Positions 16,858 to 26,151 of a stretch of 64,000 nucleotides of DNA are shown in pieces (position 1 is the first letter of the stretch; every line of letters begins with the position of its first letter). A program made the translations under genes and the position numbers. This DNA comes from an uncultured Opitutia bacterium (GTDB lineage: Bacteria > Verrucomicrobiota > Verrucomicrobiia > Opitutales > UBA953): contig CAIMFJ010000005.1 in assembly GCA_903840355.1 (NCBI GenBank), positions 496,001 through 560,000 on the forward strand, in the 5' to 3' direction. Under the pieces are notes generated by a model, which was not told where the DNA came from, did not search any database, and saw only the letters and a list, made by a program, of their open reading frames with translations.

Positions 16858-17511
16858 TTAAACCGTTTTACCTTCCGCCGTGGCTTGTACTTTTTGCGTG
16901 TAGCGACGCAGGGCCGAGTCCGGATCAATCTGCGCCTCGCGACAAGCCGCCACTAATTCAAAAAGCTTTTGCCCGGCAGCTTCTTCCGTCAAACCAGCCG
17001 CAACTTGCTTCACTTCGGCAACATTCACCGTCTGCCCGGTCGGTAATTGTTTCTTCTGAATCTGTTTCCAAACTTCTCGGGCGGTTAACACCGTGTTCAA
17101 CGTCGCAGGTAAATCCTTAAATACTGTGACAGGTTTATGCCCTTTTTCTTTAAGCTTAATCTGCTCCCATTGCTTAATCACGGCCTCAGGGTCGCCTAAT
17201 TTGTCGCCCGTGCCAAAAACATGCGGGTGGCGGCGAATCATTTTCTCGTTCACCTCCCGGGCGACATCATCGAAATTGAACTTACCTACCTCCGAAGCCA
17301 TCTGCGCGTGCATGGCGACATGAAAAAGCAAGTCCCCTAACTCTTCACGTAGATTGGCGTCATCTTGCCGATCGATAGCCTGCAATAACTCCGCCACCTC
17401 CTCGACTAAACAATCACAAATCGTTCGGTGCGTTTGAGCCTGATCCCAGGGACAACCGTCTGGTGCCCGTAAACGGGCCGTGGTTGCTAAAAGTTCGTCA
17501 ATGCCACTCAT
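16858..17511 (-). CDS. mazG: MazG nucleoside triphosphate pyrophosphohydrolase
   Basis: MazG removes pyrophosphate from NTPs and dNTPs and is linked to cleaning the nucleotide pool. The protein shows LRAPDGCPWDQAQTHRTI, then the metal-binding EEVAELLQAI and REELGDLLFHV helices (EExxE and ExxD). RRHPHVFG and KQWEQIK are typical of the longer MazG type. About 217 residues from the ATG at 17511; in-frame ATGs at 17520 and 17529 are alternatives. It heads the operon mazG-ygjP-nudix-acyltransferase and is divergent from trpC. Confidence 0.94.
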   Translation of the reverse strand: MSGIDELLATTARLRAPDGCPWDQAQTHRTICDCLVEEVAELLQAIDRQDDANLREELGDLLFHVAMHAQMASEVGKFNFDDVAREVNEKMIRRHPHVFGTGDKLGDPEAVIKQWEQIKLKEKGHKPVTVFKDLPATLNTVLTAREVWKQIQKKQLPTGQTVNVAEVKQVAAGLTEEAAGQKLFELVAACREAQIDPDSALRRYTQKVQATAEGKTV

Positions 17512-17585
17512 TCTTACCATCGAGACCAAGTCTGCGTCGGAGTCAAAACGATTGCCAGCCAGCCCGAGAGCGTTTGGGTGGAGGG

Positions 17586-18377
17586 GTGGATAAACTGACT
17601 GAAATCATGAACGCCAAGAAACGGGAGATTGCCCCGTTCGTGCGTCCTGTGTCCGAAGCCGAACTGACTGCCCTCGCGCCTAAGGCCGGACAACCCACCT
17701 TCCGGAGCGCCCTGGTTCATCCGCAACGGCTTGGCGTCATCGCCGAAGTCAAACGAGCCTCTCCTAGCGTCGGGGCGATTCGAGCTGACGCCGATGCCGT
17801 CCAACAAGCCCGGGCCTACCAAAAGGCCGGAGCTGACTGCTTCTCGGTTCTCACCGAAACGAATTATTTTAAAGGGACGCTGGACGACCTCGTAAAAGTA
17901 GTCGCCGACCAAAGCCATAACGCCCACCCCATCCCTTGCCTACGCAAGGACTTCATGGCCCACCCTTACCAAGTACTCGAAGCCGCCCAAGCGGGCGCTC
18001 GTTGTATTTTAATTATTATGCGAGCCCTGACGGACGAAGAGATTCGTCCGCTCTACGCCGCCGCTAACCTAGCCGGGCTGGACACCTTGTTCGAAGTGCA
18101 CGATGAAGCGGAACTGGAACGCGCCTTGCGACACGGCCCGAAAATCGTGGGCGTGAACAACCGCAATTTATCCACCTTTGAAATCGACTTAGCCTTCGCA
18201 GAACGCGTCATCCCCCAAATGCCGAACGACGTGATCAAGGTTGCCGAAAGCGGCATCAAGACCCCAGAAGACGCCGCTCGCATGCGCGCCGCAGGAGCCC
18301 AAGCCTTGCTCGTTGGGGAAGCATTAATGCGTACACCGACCCCCGACGTCCTGCTTAAAGCCTTAAGTCACGCATGA
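17586..18377 (+). CDS. trpC: Indole-3-glycerol phosphate synthase
   Basis: TrpC closes the indole ring in tryptophan synthesis by decarboxylating and cyclising CdRP. The TIM barrel shows EVKRASPSVGAI, LRKDFM, FEVHDEAELERAL, VGVNNRNL and VAESGIKTPEDA, in family order. I use a GTG at 17586 because the resulting DKLTEIMNAKKREI restores the family's first helix; an ATG at 17607 is the alternative. A GGAGGGG purine run directly precedes the GTG. The other trp genes are not here. Its stop overlaps rsmA by 4 bases. Confidence 0.94.
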   Translation: MDKLTEIMNAKKREIAPFVRPVSEAELTALAPKAGQPTFRSALVHPQRLGVIAEVKRASPSVGAIRADADAVQQARAYQKAGADCFSVLTETNYFKGTLDDLVKVVADQSHNAHPIPCLRKDFMAHPYQVLEAAQAGARCILIIMRALTDEEIRPLYAAANLAGLDTLFEVHDEAELERALRHGPKIVGVNNRNLSTFEIDLAFAERVIPQMPNDVIKVAESGIKTPEDAARMRAAGAQALLVGEALMRTPTPDVLLKALSHA

Positions 18378-19207
18378 GCGACGGACCCTTAACCCTCGCC
18401 GAAACGCGTGCACTACTCGCACGTTTATCGCACATGCCTCGTAAATGGTTGGGGCAAAATTTCTTGGTCGATGGTAATATCGTCCGCAAGTCGCTGGAAT
18501 TAGGCGGAGTCAAAGCACCAGACACCGTGGTCGAAGTGGGCCCTGGCCTGGGCACCTTGACGCGCACGCTACTCGGCGCGGGTGCCAACCTCTACGCCGT
18601 CGAGGCCGACCGGACCATGGTCTATCACCTGGAACAAAGCCTGCAGACCCGTTACCCCGAGACGTTTCATTTACTAGAAGGCGATGCGGTCGAACACCCG
18701 TTGGCAGGTTTAAAGCATCCCACCGACGGGTCTTTCAAAATTATCTCAAACCTGCCCTACGCGATTTCCACCCCTTGGATGGATGCCATCTGTGCCGGTC
18801 CACACCCTTCCATGATGGTCCTGATGCTCCAAAAAGAAGCCGCCGATCGGCTGACCGCCGAAGTAGGCACGGGGCACTGGTCCGCCGTCACCGCCCAAGT
18901 CCAATTAGCGTTTGAAAAGGTCCGCGTCCATCCCGTCCCGGCCCAATCCTTCAACCCACCCCCTCGCGTAGATTCTTGTTTATTGGTTTTAAAACGTAGG
19001 GCGGACGCGCGACGGTTCAGCCCCCGGGCCCGCGAAGTGGCACGGATGCTCTTCACCCAACGCCGGAAACAAGTCGGCTCCTCTGCTAAAAAACTTTTCG
19101 CTGACGCGCCCGATGTAGCCGCTTGGCTCGAAGGGCTCAGTCAATTCGGCCTCAGTGGCCAAGCCCGTCCGGAAACCATCCCCGCGGAGGCTTGGTTAAG
19201 CCTTTAA
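18374..19207 (+). CDS. rsmA: 16S rRNA dimethyladenosine transferase (KsgA)
   Basis: RsmA dimethylates two adjacent adenosines in helix 45 of 16S rRNA, late in 30S assembly. The 277-residue protein has KWLGQNFLVDGNIV, the SAM-binding VVEVGPGLGTLTR, the catalytic NLPYAIST motif and a C-terminal helical domain with ARMLFTQRRKQVGSS. Length is normal. It overlaps trpC by 4 bases and may depend on its translation. Confidence 0.96.
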   Translation: MSDGPLTLAETRALLARLSHMPRKWLGQNFLVDGNIVRKSLELGGVKAPDTVVEVGPGLGTLTRTLLGAGANLYAVEADRTMVYHLEQSLQTRYPETFHLLEGDAVEHPLAGLKHPTDGSFKIISNLPYAISTPWMDAICAGPHPSMMVLMLQKEAADRLTAEVGTGHWSAVTAQVQLAFEKVRVHPVPAQSFNPPPRVDSCLLVLKRRADARRFSPRAREVARMLFTQRRKQVGSSAKKLFADAPDVAAWLEGLSQFGLSGQARPETIPAEAWLSL

Positions 19208-19261
19208 GGTCTAAATCATCCTCAAGGTTGCTTTTCATCTCAACTGTGCTCCATATACCGT

Positions 19262-20641
19262 ATGACCGTTAAAGTTGGCCTTATCTCCCTTGGCTGTGCC
19301 AAGAACCTCATCGACTCCGAAATCATGATTGGCCACTTGGCCAAAGCCGGAATGTCGATGACGCCCGATGCCTCCGAAGCAGACGTGGTCATTGTAAATA
19401 CTTGCTCCTTTATCGACGCCTCGAAGCACGAAGCCCTCGAAGCGATTTATGAAATGAGCGATGGTAAAGCAACCGCTCGAAAAAAAGGTCAAAAACTCAT
19501 CGTCGCGGGTTGTATGTCCCAGCGCTACCAAGGCGCCCTCCCGGTCGTCGAAGGCATTAAAGGTCGCGTGGAACTACCCAAGGTCGACGCCTTCATCGGC
19601 CTTGATCAGGTAACGAATATTGTGCCAGTGATTCATAAAGTAATCGGCGGCGAAGCTGGCCAAACTGAATTCCTTGCCAAGAACACCACGTTCATTCCCG
19701 ATTTTGACACGCCGCGTTTCCGCCTGACGCCCAAACACACGGCCTACATTAAAATCGCTGAAGGTTGTAACCATCCTTGCACTTTCTGCATCATTCCTCG
19801 CATTCGGGGACGTCACCGCAGCCGCACCATTGAATCCGTGGTTAAAGAAGCCCAGCAACTGGTGGCCGAGGGGGTCAAAGAAATTAATCTCATCTCTCAA
19901 GACACGACTTACTTCGGCATGGATCGCTGGACGGATGAACGTCCCAATCCACGCAGCAAAGTTGACTCCTCTAAAGGTGAATCCCTGGCTTCCTTGTTAC
20001 GGGCACTCGACTCGATCAAGGGCGACTTCTGGATCCGCCTGCTCTACACACACCCTGCGCACTGGAGTGATGAATTAATCGCGACCATTGCAGCCTCGAA
20101 ACACGTGGTGCGCTACGTGGATATCCCGCTCCAACATATTTCGGATAACATGCTCAAAAGTATGCAACGCGAGACGGACGGAAACTATATCCGGGACCTC
20201 ATTCAACGCATGCGTGCGGGAATTCCCGACATCGTCATTCGTACCACCTTCATTGTGGGCTTCCCCGGCGAAACCGACGCAGATTTCCAAGAACTATTAG
20301 ATTTCTTAGCCACGACGCGTTTCGACCGAGTCGGCATTTTCAAATATTCTAAAGAAGAAGGCACCCGTGCAGCGAAGATGGAAGAACAGGTGAGCGATAA
20401 GGTCAAAGCTGACCGTCACGACCGAGCGATGAAGCTCTTGCAGAAACTTTCCAAGGAACGTAGCAAAGCGTTCGTGGGTAAAAAATTGAAAGTCTTAGTC
20501 GAAGCTCCTGGTAAAGCACGCAGCGAAGGCGATGCCATGGAAATCGACGGCGTCGTTTTCGTTCCCCCAAGCCTCCCAGTCGGCAAGTTCGTCGAGGTCA
20601 CCGTCACTGGAGCCAAGGAATACGACCTGATTGCCGAGTAA
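19262..20641 (+). CDS. rimO: Ribosomal protein S12 methylthiotransferase
   Basis: RimO is a radical SAM enzyme that methylthiolates an aspartate of ribosomal protein S12. The N-terminal UPF0004 domain carries the cluster cysteines in SLGCAKN, VNTCSFID and VAGCMSQRY. The radical SAM motif is EGCNHPCTFCIIPRIRGRHRSR shortened here to CNHPCTFC. A C-terminal TRAM domain ends the 459 residues. The SLGCAKNLID opening favours RimO over MiaB. There is no Shine-Dalgarno sequence; TATACC lies 2 bases before the ATG. Confidence 0.95.
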   Translation: MTVKVGLISLGCAKNLIDSEIMIGHLAKAGMSMTPDASEADVVIVNTCSFIDASKHEALEAIYEMSDGKATARKKGQKLIVAGCMSQRYQGALPVVEGIKGRVELPKVDAFIGLDQVTNIVPVIHKVIGGEAGQTEFLAKNTTFIPDFDTPRFRLTPKHTAYIKIAEGCNHPCTFCIIPRIRGRHRSRTIESVVKEAQQLVAEGVKEINLISQDTTYFGMDRWTDERPNPRSKVDSSKGESLASLLRALDSIKGDFWIRLLYTHPAHWSDELIATIAASKHVVRYVDIPLQHISDNMLKSMQRETDGNYIRDLIQRMRAGIPDIVIRTTFIVGFPGETDADFQELLDFLATTRFDRVGIFKYSKEEGTRAAKMEEQVSDKVKADRHDRAMKLLQKLSKERSKAFVGKKLKVLVEAPGKARSEGDAMEIDGVVFVPPSLPVGKFVEVTVTGAKEYDLIAE

Positions 20642-20649
20642 GCGGCTTG

Positions 20650-23154
20650 CTATTCGCGTTCCGGAGCCGTTTCGGCCGATGCGGCAGCTGCCGGGGAATC
20701 GCTGAGGCGAATCAGCGCATCGAGCGAACTGAAGTGGCGACTCCAATCGGTCATATCAGGAATGTCACCCACCACGGTGGAGAACAACTCGCGCTTCTCT
20801 TGCTTTAACTCTTCGATGCGCTCTTCGACGGTGCCAAGAGCAATCATCCGATAAATCAACACCGGGTTCTTTTGTCCGATACGGTGAACGCGATCGACCG
20901 CTTGAGCCTCCACCGCTGGATTCCACCAAGGATCGAGCAAGAAAACATATTCTGCCGTGTTCAGGGTAATTCCAGTACCACCAGCCTTCAACGATGCTAA
21001 GAACAAAGCGGGCCCTTTCGTTTCCTTAAACTTCTCCACAGGTGTGGAGCGGTCTTTGGTTTCACCGGTTAACTCAAAAATCGGCAAGGTCGGCAACTCA
21101 CTCGCTAAGGCCGTTTTGACGCGCTCGAGCAGCGATACAAATTGAGAAAAGACTACCGCCTTCGATCCATTGGCAGCCACTTCCGAGAGTTTAGAAACGA
21201 GTAAAGTAATCTTACCAGAATGACCGACAGGACAGTGCGCATTGTCGGGCAGTAAGCCGGGATCGCAACAGACCTGACGTAAACGCATCAACAAGGTCAG
21301 CACCGAAGTAGCGTCACGTGACAGCAAGCCTGCCAATTCTCCTGTTAAGCCACTCCCTTGCGTGAGATGCTGATACATTTCGCGCTGTTCGTGCGTCAGC
21401 GGGCACGGCAAGACGACTTCCATCTTGGGCGGAATATCTGCCGCGACGTGCTTCTTTAAGCGACGGAGAATAAAGGGGGAAACCTGACGACGCACCTTGC
21501 CCAAAGCTGCACTCGGATCCCGTAGCATTACGCGTTCAAAATTCGCCCGCTTACCTAGCAGTCCCGGCATGAGAAAGCGGAAGATGGTCCAAAGGTCGGT
21601 AGGGCGATTTTCTAGCGGCGTGCCCGTGATGGCGACGCGGTGGTCGGCTTGAATCGCAGTACAGGCTTGGGTGGTCTTTGATTCAGGATTCTTAATCGCC
21701 TGAGCCTCATCTAAAATGGCGTATCCAAACTTCGTCTTCGGCAGGAGTTCTAAGTGACGCCGTAACTGGGTATAACTCGCAATCCAAAGCGTCGCGTGAG
21801 GGTGACGTACAAAGTCGTCTTCGGCCGTTAAGACCATGGCCGAAAGTTCAGGGTGAAAGCGTTTAATTTCCCCCAGCCACACGGGAATTACACTCGCAGG
21901 GCACACAATAATGGAGCGTTCTCCAGCTGGTCGTGAAGCCAACAAGGCCAAAACCTGTACGGTCTTACCAAGACCCATTTCATCCGCCAATAAGGGGTGC
22001 GAACCTAAATCACAAAGTCGACTCAACCACGCCACCCCCTTGGCTTGATAAGGCCGCAAGTGAGCCGGCAAAGTTTCACTCGCAGCGGGTTCTTGCAGCA
22101 ACTGATCCTTCCACGCTTTTAAATCATCATTTAATTTTAGGGCTCCGACCGCAGCATGATCGAATAACGAAAGTAAAAGGTAGCGTGGGAGTTCGCCATC
22201 TTTCGCTCGCCAATCTTCCGAGAAATCGGCCACGGCCGCATTGTAAGCCACCACCCCTTTTCCAGGTAAAATCACCGGACGTCCGCCCGCCTTGAGCAGC
22301 AACTTTTGCTCCTCAGCAAGCAAGGGATGCACCCCCGCCTTAAGGCGCCAATTCAGTTTAAACGAGCGGCCATTACCGGTGGACTCTGCTTCTGCATCCA
22401 CCGCCACCTGCAATTGTTCATTCCGAAAAATATTAAGCGCATCCTCACCAAATAACCGGAAGCGCTTCCGCCACTCCGCCAACTCTTCCCGCACAAAGCG
22501 CTCAATACGGCCAATGTTATCAATCATCCAAGCCCCAGAGGTCTTACTATACGCAAAACCAGCTCGGTGAGCGGCGGTACTATAACGGAATAAAGTCTGT
22601 CGCTGTTCGTCCGATAATTCATCGCCAGGAATCGCCCCTGGACCAAAGCAATTCCACGCATGACCTCCCCGTCCACCCCATGAAGCGGAAGCTGTAAGGC
22701 CATCGGAGGTTAATTGAAAAGCGACTTGAAGTTTTAGGGAAGTACGCGTGCCCGTGTCTTTGCGTTCTGGCTCAGGTGCGGGGGCAGGTGCCGCCACTGG
22801 GGCACTTTCATCCACCGGCGGAATTTCATCCGCGAGCAACTCTTCGACTTCATACATCGATGCCACGGCAAACGGGGCCCCGTTTTCTTCTTCGGACAAG
22901 GAAGTTCGCCATTCAATTTTCTTATCATTCAACTCTAAAACGGCACGGACAGTTTGATGTTCGGTGCGCGTTACCACTTCAGCCGTTCCGACCTTAAGTT
23001 CAATCGATCTAACCAAGCCATCAGTGTAAATCTGTCGACCCGCCTCCAAATCGGCTTTCGAAAACTGCTTTTCCCAGGTTTCAGGCAAAGACGCAAACCA
23101 CCCTTCCAAAGCTTCAGTGGAATAGGAACGATTAGCCGGACGCGGGGAGGACAT
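20650..23154 (-). CDS. SNF2-family DEAD/DEAH helicase
   Basis: An 834-residue Swi2/Snf2 ATPase. The C-terminal half has motif I DEMGLGKTVQ, motif II LDEAQAIKN, motif III TGTPLENRP and the helicase C-terminal FSQFVSLLERV and DRVHRIGQ. The N-terminal 100 residues look like the region that in related proteins holds a SWIM zinc finger, but the CxC...CxH residues are absent. Such proteins act in transcription or DNA repair; the precise role is unknown. The frame is open to 23247, but the ATG at 23154 (MSSPRP) is preferred, leaving 131 bases to the divergent sucA. Confidence 0.92.
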   Translation of the reverse strand: MSSPRPANRSYSTEALEGWFASLPETWEKQFSKADLEAGRQIYTDGLVRSIELKVGTAEVVTRTEHQTVRAVLELNDKKIEWRTSLSEEENGAPFAVASMYEVEELLADEIPPVDESAPVAAPAPAPEPERKDTGTRTSLKLQVAFQLTSDGLTASASWGGRGGHAWNCFGPGAIPGDELSDEQRQTLFRYSTAAHRAGFAYSKTSGAWMIDNIGRIERFVREELAEWRKRFRLFGEDALNIFRNEQLQVAVDAEAESTGNGRSFKLNWRLKAGVHPLLAEEQKLLLKAGGRPVILPGKGVVAYNAAVADFSEDWRAKDGELPRYLLLSLFDHAAVGALKLNDDLKAWKDQLLQEPAASETLPAHLRPYQAKGVAWLSRLCDLGSHPLLADEMGLGKTVQVLALLASRPAGERSIIVCPASVIPVWLGEIKRFHPELSAMVLTAEDDFVRHPHATLWIASYTQLRRHLELLPKTKFGYAILDEAQAIKNPESKTTQACTAIQADHRVAITGTPLENRPTDLWTIFRFLMPGLLGKRANFERVMLRDPSAALGKVRRQVSPFILRRLKKHVAADIPPKMEVVLPCPLTHEQREMYQHLTQGSGLTGELAGLLSRDATSVLTLLMRLRQVCCDPGLLPDNAHCPVGHSGKITLLVSKLSEVAANGSKAVVFSQFVSLLERVKTALASELPTLPIFELTGETKDRSTPVEKFKETKGPALFLASLKAGGTGITLNTAEYVFLLDPWWNPAVEAQAVDRVHRIGQKNPVLIYRMIALGTVEERIEELKQEKRELFSTVVGDIPDMTDWSRHFSSLDALIRLSDSPAAAASAETAPERE

Positions 23155-23285
23155 CAAACGGTGCCTTATTAAATCTGGGCGGTTTTGCCGATTCAATCCC
23201 CAACTCTGCCTTTTTTTGCACACCATCTTGGCTTGTTTCAAAGCCACAATCTACTACGTTTAAGGCCCCTTTACCCGTCACCGAA

Positions 23286-26009
23286 ATGAAACATTTAAGT
23301 GCAGGCTCACCTTGGAATGCCGACCTAGTCGAGGCCAACTACGCGCTGTGGTCGCAAGACCCCATGTCCGTCGACGCAGATTGGCGCTCTTTTTTCGAAG
23401 GTTTTGAGCTCGGCCTCAGCCTCCCACCCAAACCTGCTAAAGGTTCGGCCACAACGACAAGCACTGCTGACGCCGCCACCCAGTTCAAAGTTCTCAGCGC
23501 CATCGAATCTTACCGCACTTTGGGCCACCTTCAGGCGCGTATCAACCCTCTCGCCGACCCCGTCCCCTACTTTGAATTAACCGACAAAAACCTCGGCCTT
23601 GATACCATCCCTACGGATCGCACGTTCTTCACAGGAGACTTCTTAGGCGGCCTGACCCTGCCTCTCAGCGAAATCATTGCCAAATTAAAATCGATTTATT
23701 GCGGCCCAATCGGCGTTGAGTACCAACACATTCAAGACAAGGCCCGCCGCAAATGGCTACGCGAGCGCATTGAAAACTCTGGTCTGCGTCCTACTTACGA
23801 AGCTGCACAGCGTCGTCGCTTCTTACGGACGTTAGTTCAAGCCGAACAGTTTGAACGTTTCTTACACCGTACCTTCGTCGGCGCCAAACGCTTCTCGGTC
23901 GAAGGTGGCGAAGTTCTCTTGGTGGCCTTGGAACAACTGATCTGCCGCGCACCTGGTTTCAAAATCAGCGATATCGTTATCGGCATGGCTCACCGCGGTC
24001 GCCTCAATGTCCTCGTCAATACTTGCGGCAAAAAGCCTGAAGCCCTCTTCCGTGCTTTTTCGGAAAATCATTTGCCCGACACGAGTACCGGCGATGGCGA
24101 CGTGAAATACCACTTGGGTTACGAAAGCGAACGCACGGTTGATGGCAAAAAAGTTGCCCTGACGCTGGCCTACAACCCCAGCCACCTCGAAGCCGTTAAC
24201 CCCGTCGTTCTGGGTCGAACGCGCGCCCGTATCGATCTCCAAGAAAACGCCCCCCGCTCCCAAGCGCTCCCCATCCTCATCCACGGGGATGCCGCGTTCT
24301 CGGGGCAAGGTATCGTCATGGAAACGCTCAACCTCACGAGCATCAAGGGCTATCAAGTCGGAGGCACCATCCACTTTGTCAGCAATAACCAAGTCGGTTT
24401 CACGACGAACCCTGATGAAGGTCGCTCGGGTCGTCATTGTACTGAAATCGCCAAGTTTACCGAATCTCCTATTTTCCATGCCAACGGCGATGATCCTGAT
24501 GCCGTGGCCCTGGCGACCGAGATTGCACTCGAGTATCGTCAAAAATTCTCGGCGGATGCAGTGGTCGATATCGTTTGCTACCGTCGCTACGGTCATAACG
24601 AAACCGATGAACCACTTTTCACGCAACCTGTTCTCTACAAGAACATCACGTCCCACCCCTCGGTCACGGAACTTTATTCTTCGCGCTTAACGCAATCCGG
24701 TTCGGCTCCCGACGGCGAATTACTCACGCTCCGCACCGAGTTTGATGTCCTCCTCGAAGCCGCCCAAGCCCGCGCCCAAGAGGCCTTGAAAGTTGAAATC
24801 GCGGAGCGTCAAAAAACGCCCGTGGGCTTACGTCCTTTCCAATCGCCTTACGAATACCAAGCCGACACCGCCGTCAAAGCGGAGGTCCTGCAACAAGTCG
24901 CTCCCCACCTCTGGCAAATGCCGCCCGACTTTGCACCTAATCCTAAACTCAAACGCTTGTTGGATGCGAAAGCCGAGGCCTTTAAGTCAGGTCAAAACTT
25001 TGATTGGAGCTTAGGCGAAGCCCTCGCTTTTGGCACCTTACTCCAAGAAGGTCATTCAATTCGTCTTTCTGGACAAGACTGTGAACGCGGCACGTTCTCC
25101 CACCGGCACGCCGTCTTACACGATCCTTCCAACGATGCCGAATATTGCCCGTTGAATTCGATCAGCGACACGAAGATTGAAATCGTGAATTCATCCTTAT
25201 CTGAATACGCGATTTTAGGCTTTGATTACGGCTACTCTTTAGAAGCCCCCGCTTCACTGGTGATGTGGGAAGCCCAGTTCGGCGACTTCGCCAATGGTGC
25301 CCAAATCATCATCGATCAATTCATTGCTTCGGCGGAATCCAAGTGGGGTCAAACGAGCGGACTCGTCATGCTCTTGCCTCATGGCTTCGAAGGCCAAGGC
25401 CCTGAACACTCCTCGGCTCGCTTAGAACGCTTCCTGCAATTGTGTGCGGAAAATAATTTACAAGTCGTACAACCCACCACACCGGCACAACTCTTCCACG
25501 CCTTGCGCCGTCAGGTAAAAACCGAACACCCCAAGCCCCTCGTGGTCATGACCCCGAAGAGCTTGTTACGTCACAAAGCGTGCGTCAGCCAACTTCAGGA
25601 GTTTACCCAAGGTCGTTTCCACTCCTTCCTCGCCGACCCCAAGCCAGCGGCCAAAACCGAACGCCTCATCCTCTGCTCGGGTAAAGTTTACTACGACCTC
25701 GAAGCCGAGCGTACCCAACGCCAGGACACGACCACGTCCTTGGTACGGGTTGAGCAATTCTACCCCTTCGATGCCGCCTCTTTGCGCCAATTGTATGCTC
25801 AAATAAACAAACCCAGCAAAGTGGTCTGGGTACAAGACGAGCCAATGAATATGGGCGGTTGGTCCTTTATTAGCCCTCTGATTGAGCAAGCAATCGGGGT
25901 TCGCGCAGTTTATGCCGGTCGAGATGCTGGGGCATCCCCCGCCGTCGGCTCCAACTCGGTGCATAAAATTGAGCAGGCCGACCTCATCCGTCAGGCCTTC
26001 TCGGCTTAA
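23286..26009 (+). CDS. sucA: 2-oxoglutarate dehydrogenase E1 component
   Basis: The thiamine diphosphate-dependent E1 of the 2-oxoglutarate dehydrogenase complex in the TCA cycle. The 907-residue protein opens with the E1o-specific N-terminal segment (NADLVEANYALWSQDP), which contacts E2. It then shows GMAHRGRLNVLVN, the thiamine-binding GDAAFSGQGIVMETLNL region and HGFEGQGPEHSSARLERFLQ in the transketolase-like C-terminal domain. It is the first gene of sucA-sucB-lpdA, all in one direction. The gap to sucB holds a hairpin. Confidence 0.97.
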   Translation: MKHLSAGSPWNADLVEANYALWSQDPMSVDADWRSFFEGFELGLSLPPKPAKGSATTTSTADAATQFKVLSAIESYRTLGHLQARINPLADPVPYFELTDKNLGLDTIPTDRTFFTGDFLGGLTLPLSEIIAKLKSIYCGPIGVEYQHIQDKARRKWLRERIENSGLRPTYEAAQRRRFLRTLVQAEQFERFLHRTFVGAKRFSVEGGEVLLVALEQLICRAPGFKISDIVIGMAHRGRLNVLVNTCGKKPEALFRAFSENHLPDTSTGDGDVKYHLGYESERTVDGKKVALTLAYNPSHLEAVNPVVLGRTRARIDLQENAPRSQALPILIHGDAAFSGQGIVMETLNLTSIKGYQVGGTIHFVSNNQVGFTTNPDEGRSGRHCTEIAKFTESPIFHANGDDPDAVALATEIALEYRQKFSADAVVDIVCYRRYGHNETDEPLFTQPVLYKNITSHPSVTELYSSRLTQSGSAPDGELLTLRTEFDVLLEAAQARAQEALKVEIAERQKTPVGLRPFQSPYEYQADTAVKAEVLQQVAPHLWQMPPDFAPNPKLKRLLDAKAEAFKSGQNFDWSLGEALAFGTLLQEGHSIRLSGQDCERGTFSHRHAVLHDPSNDAEYCPLNSISDTKIEIVNSSLSEYAILGFDYGYSLEAPASLVMWEAQFGDFANGAQIIIDQFIASAESKWGQTSGLVMLLPHGFEGQGPEHSSARLERFLQLCAENNLQVVQPTTPAQLFHALRRQVKTEHPKPLVVMTPKSLLRHKACVSQLQEFTQGRFHSFLADPKPAAKTERLILCSGKVYYDLEAERTQRQDTTTSLVRVEQFYPFDAASLRQLYAQINKPSKVVWVQDEPMNMGGWSFISPLIEQAIGVRAVYAGRDAGASPAVGSNSVHKIEQADLIRQAFSA

Positions 26010-26060
26010 GTCCTAATAGTCAGTAGGAAACGTTACATCCCCTGTTTTTTAACCTACTAC

Positions 26061-26099
26061 CCCGAAATCGACTAAGATTTCGGGTAATTTAGGTTTTTT
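26061..26099 (+). terminator. Hairpin with imperfect T tract between sucA and sucB
   Basis: CCCGAAATC (26061-26069) pairs perfectly with GATTTCGGG (26076-26084) around a 6-base loop. The following TAATTTAGGTTTTTT has only an interrupted T run. It may be a weak terminator or attenuator that lowers sucB-lpdA relative to sucA, or a processing site. The rest of the 142-base gap shows no gene. Confidence 0.5.
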
Positions 26100-26151
26100 C
26101 CGCGTTGAAACTCGAGCGTAGGGCTTTCAGAGTCGCATCTACCTAATTTTC

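Noticed and set aside
23862-24656. 264-codon open frame antisense to sucA
   Set aside because: Fully inside sucA, which has all family motifs; the antisense product matches nothing.
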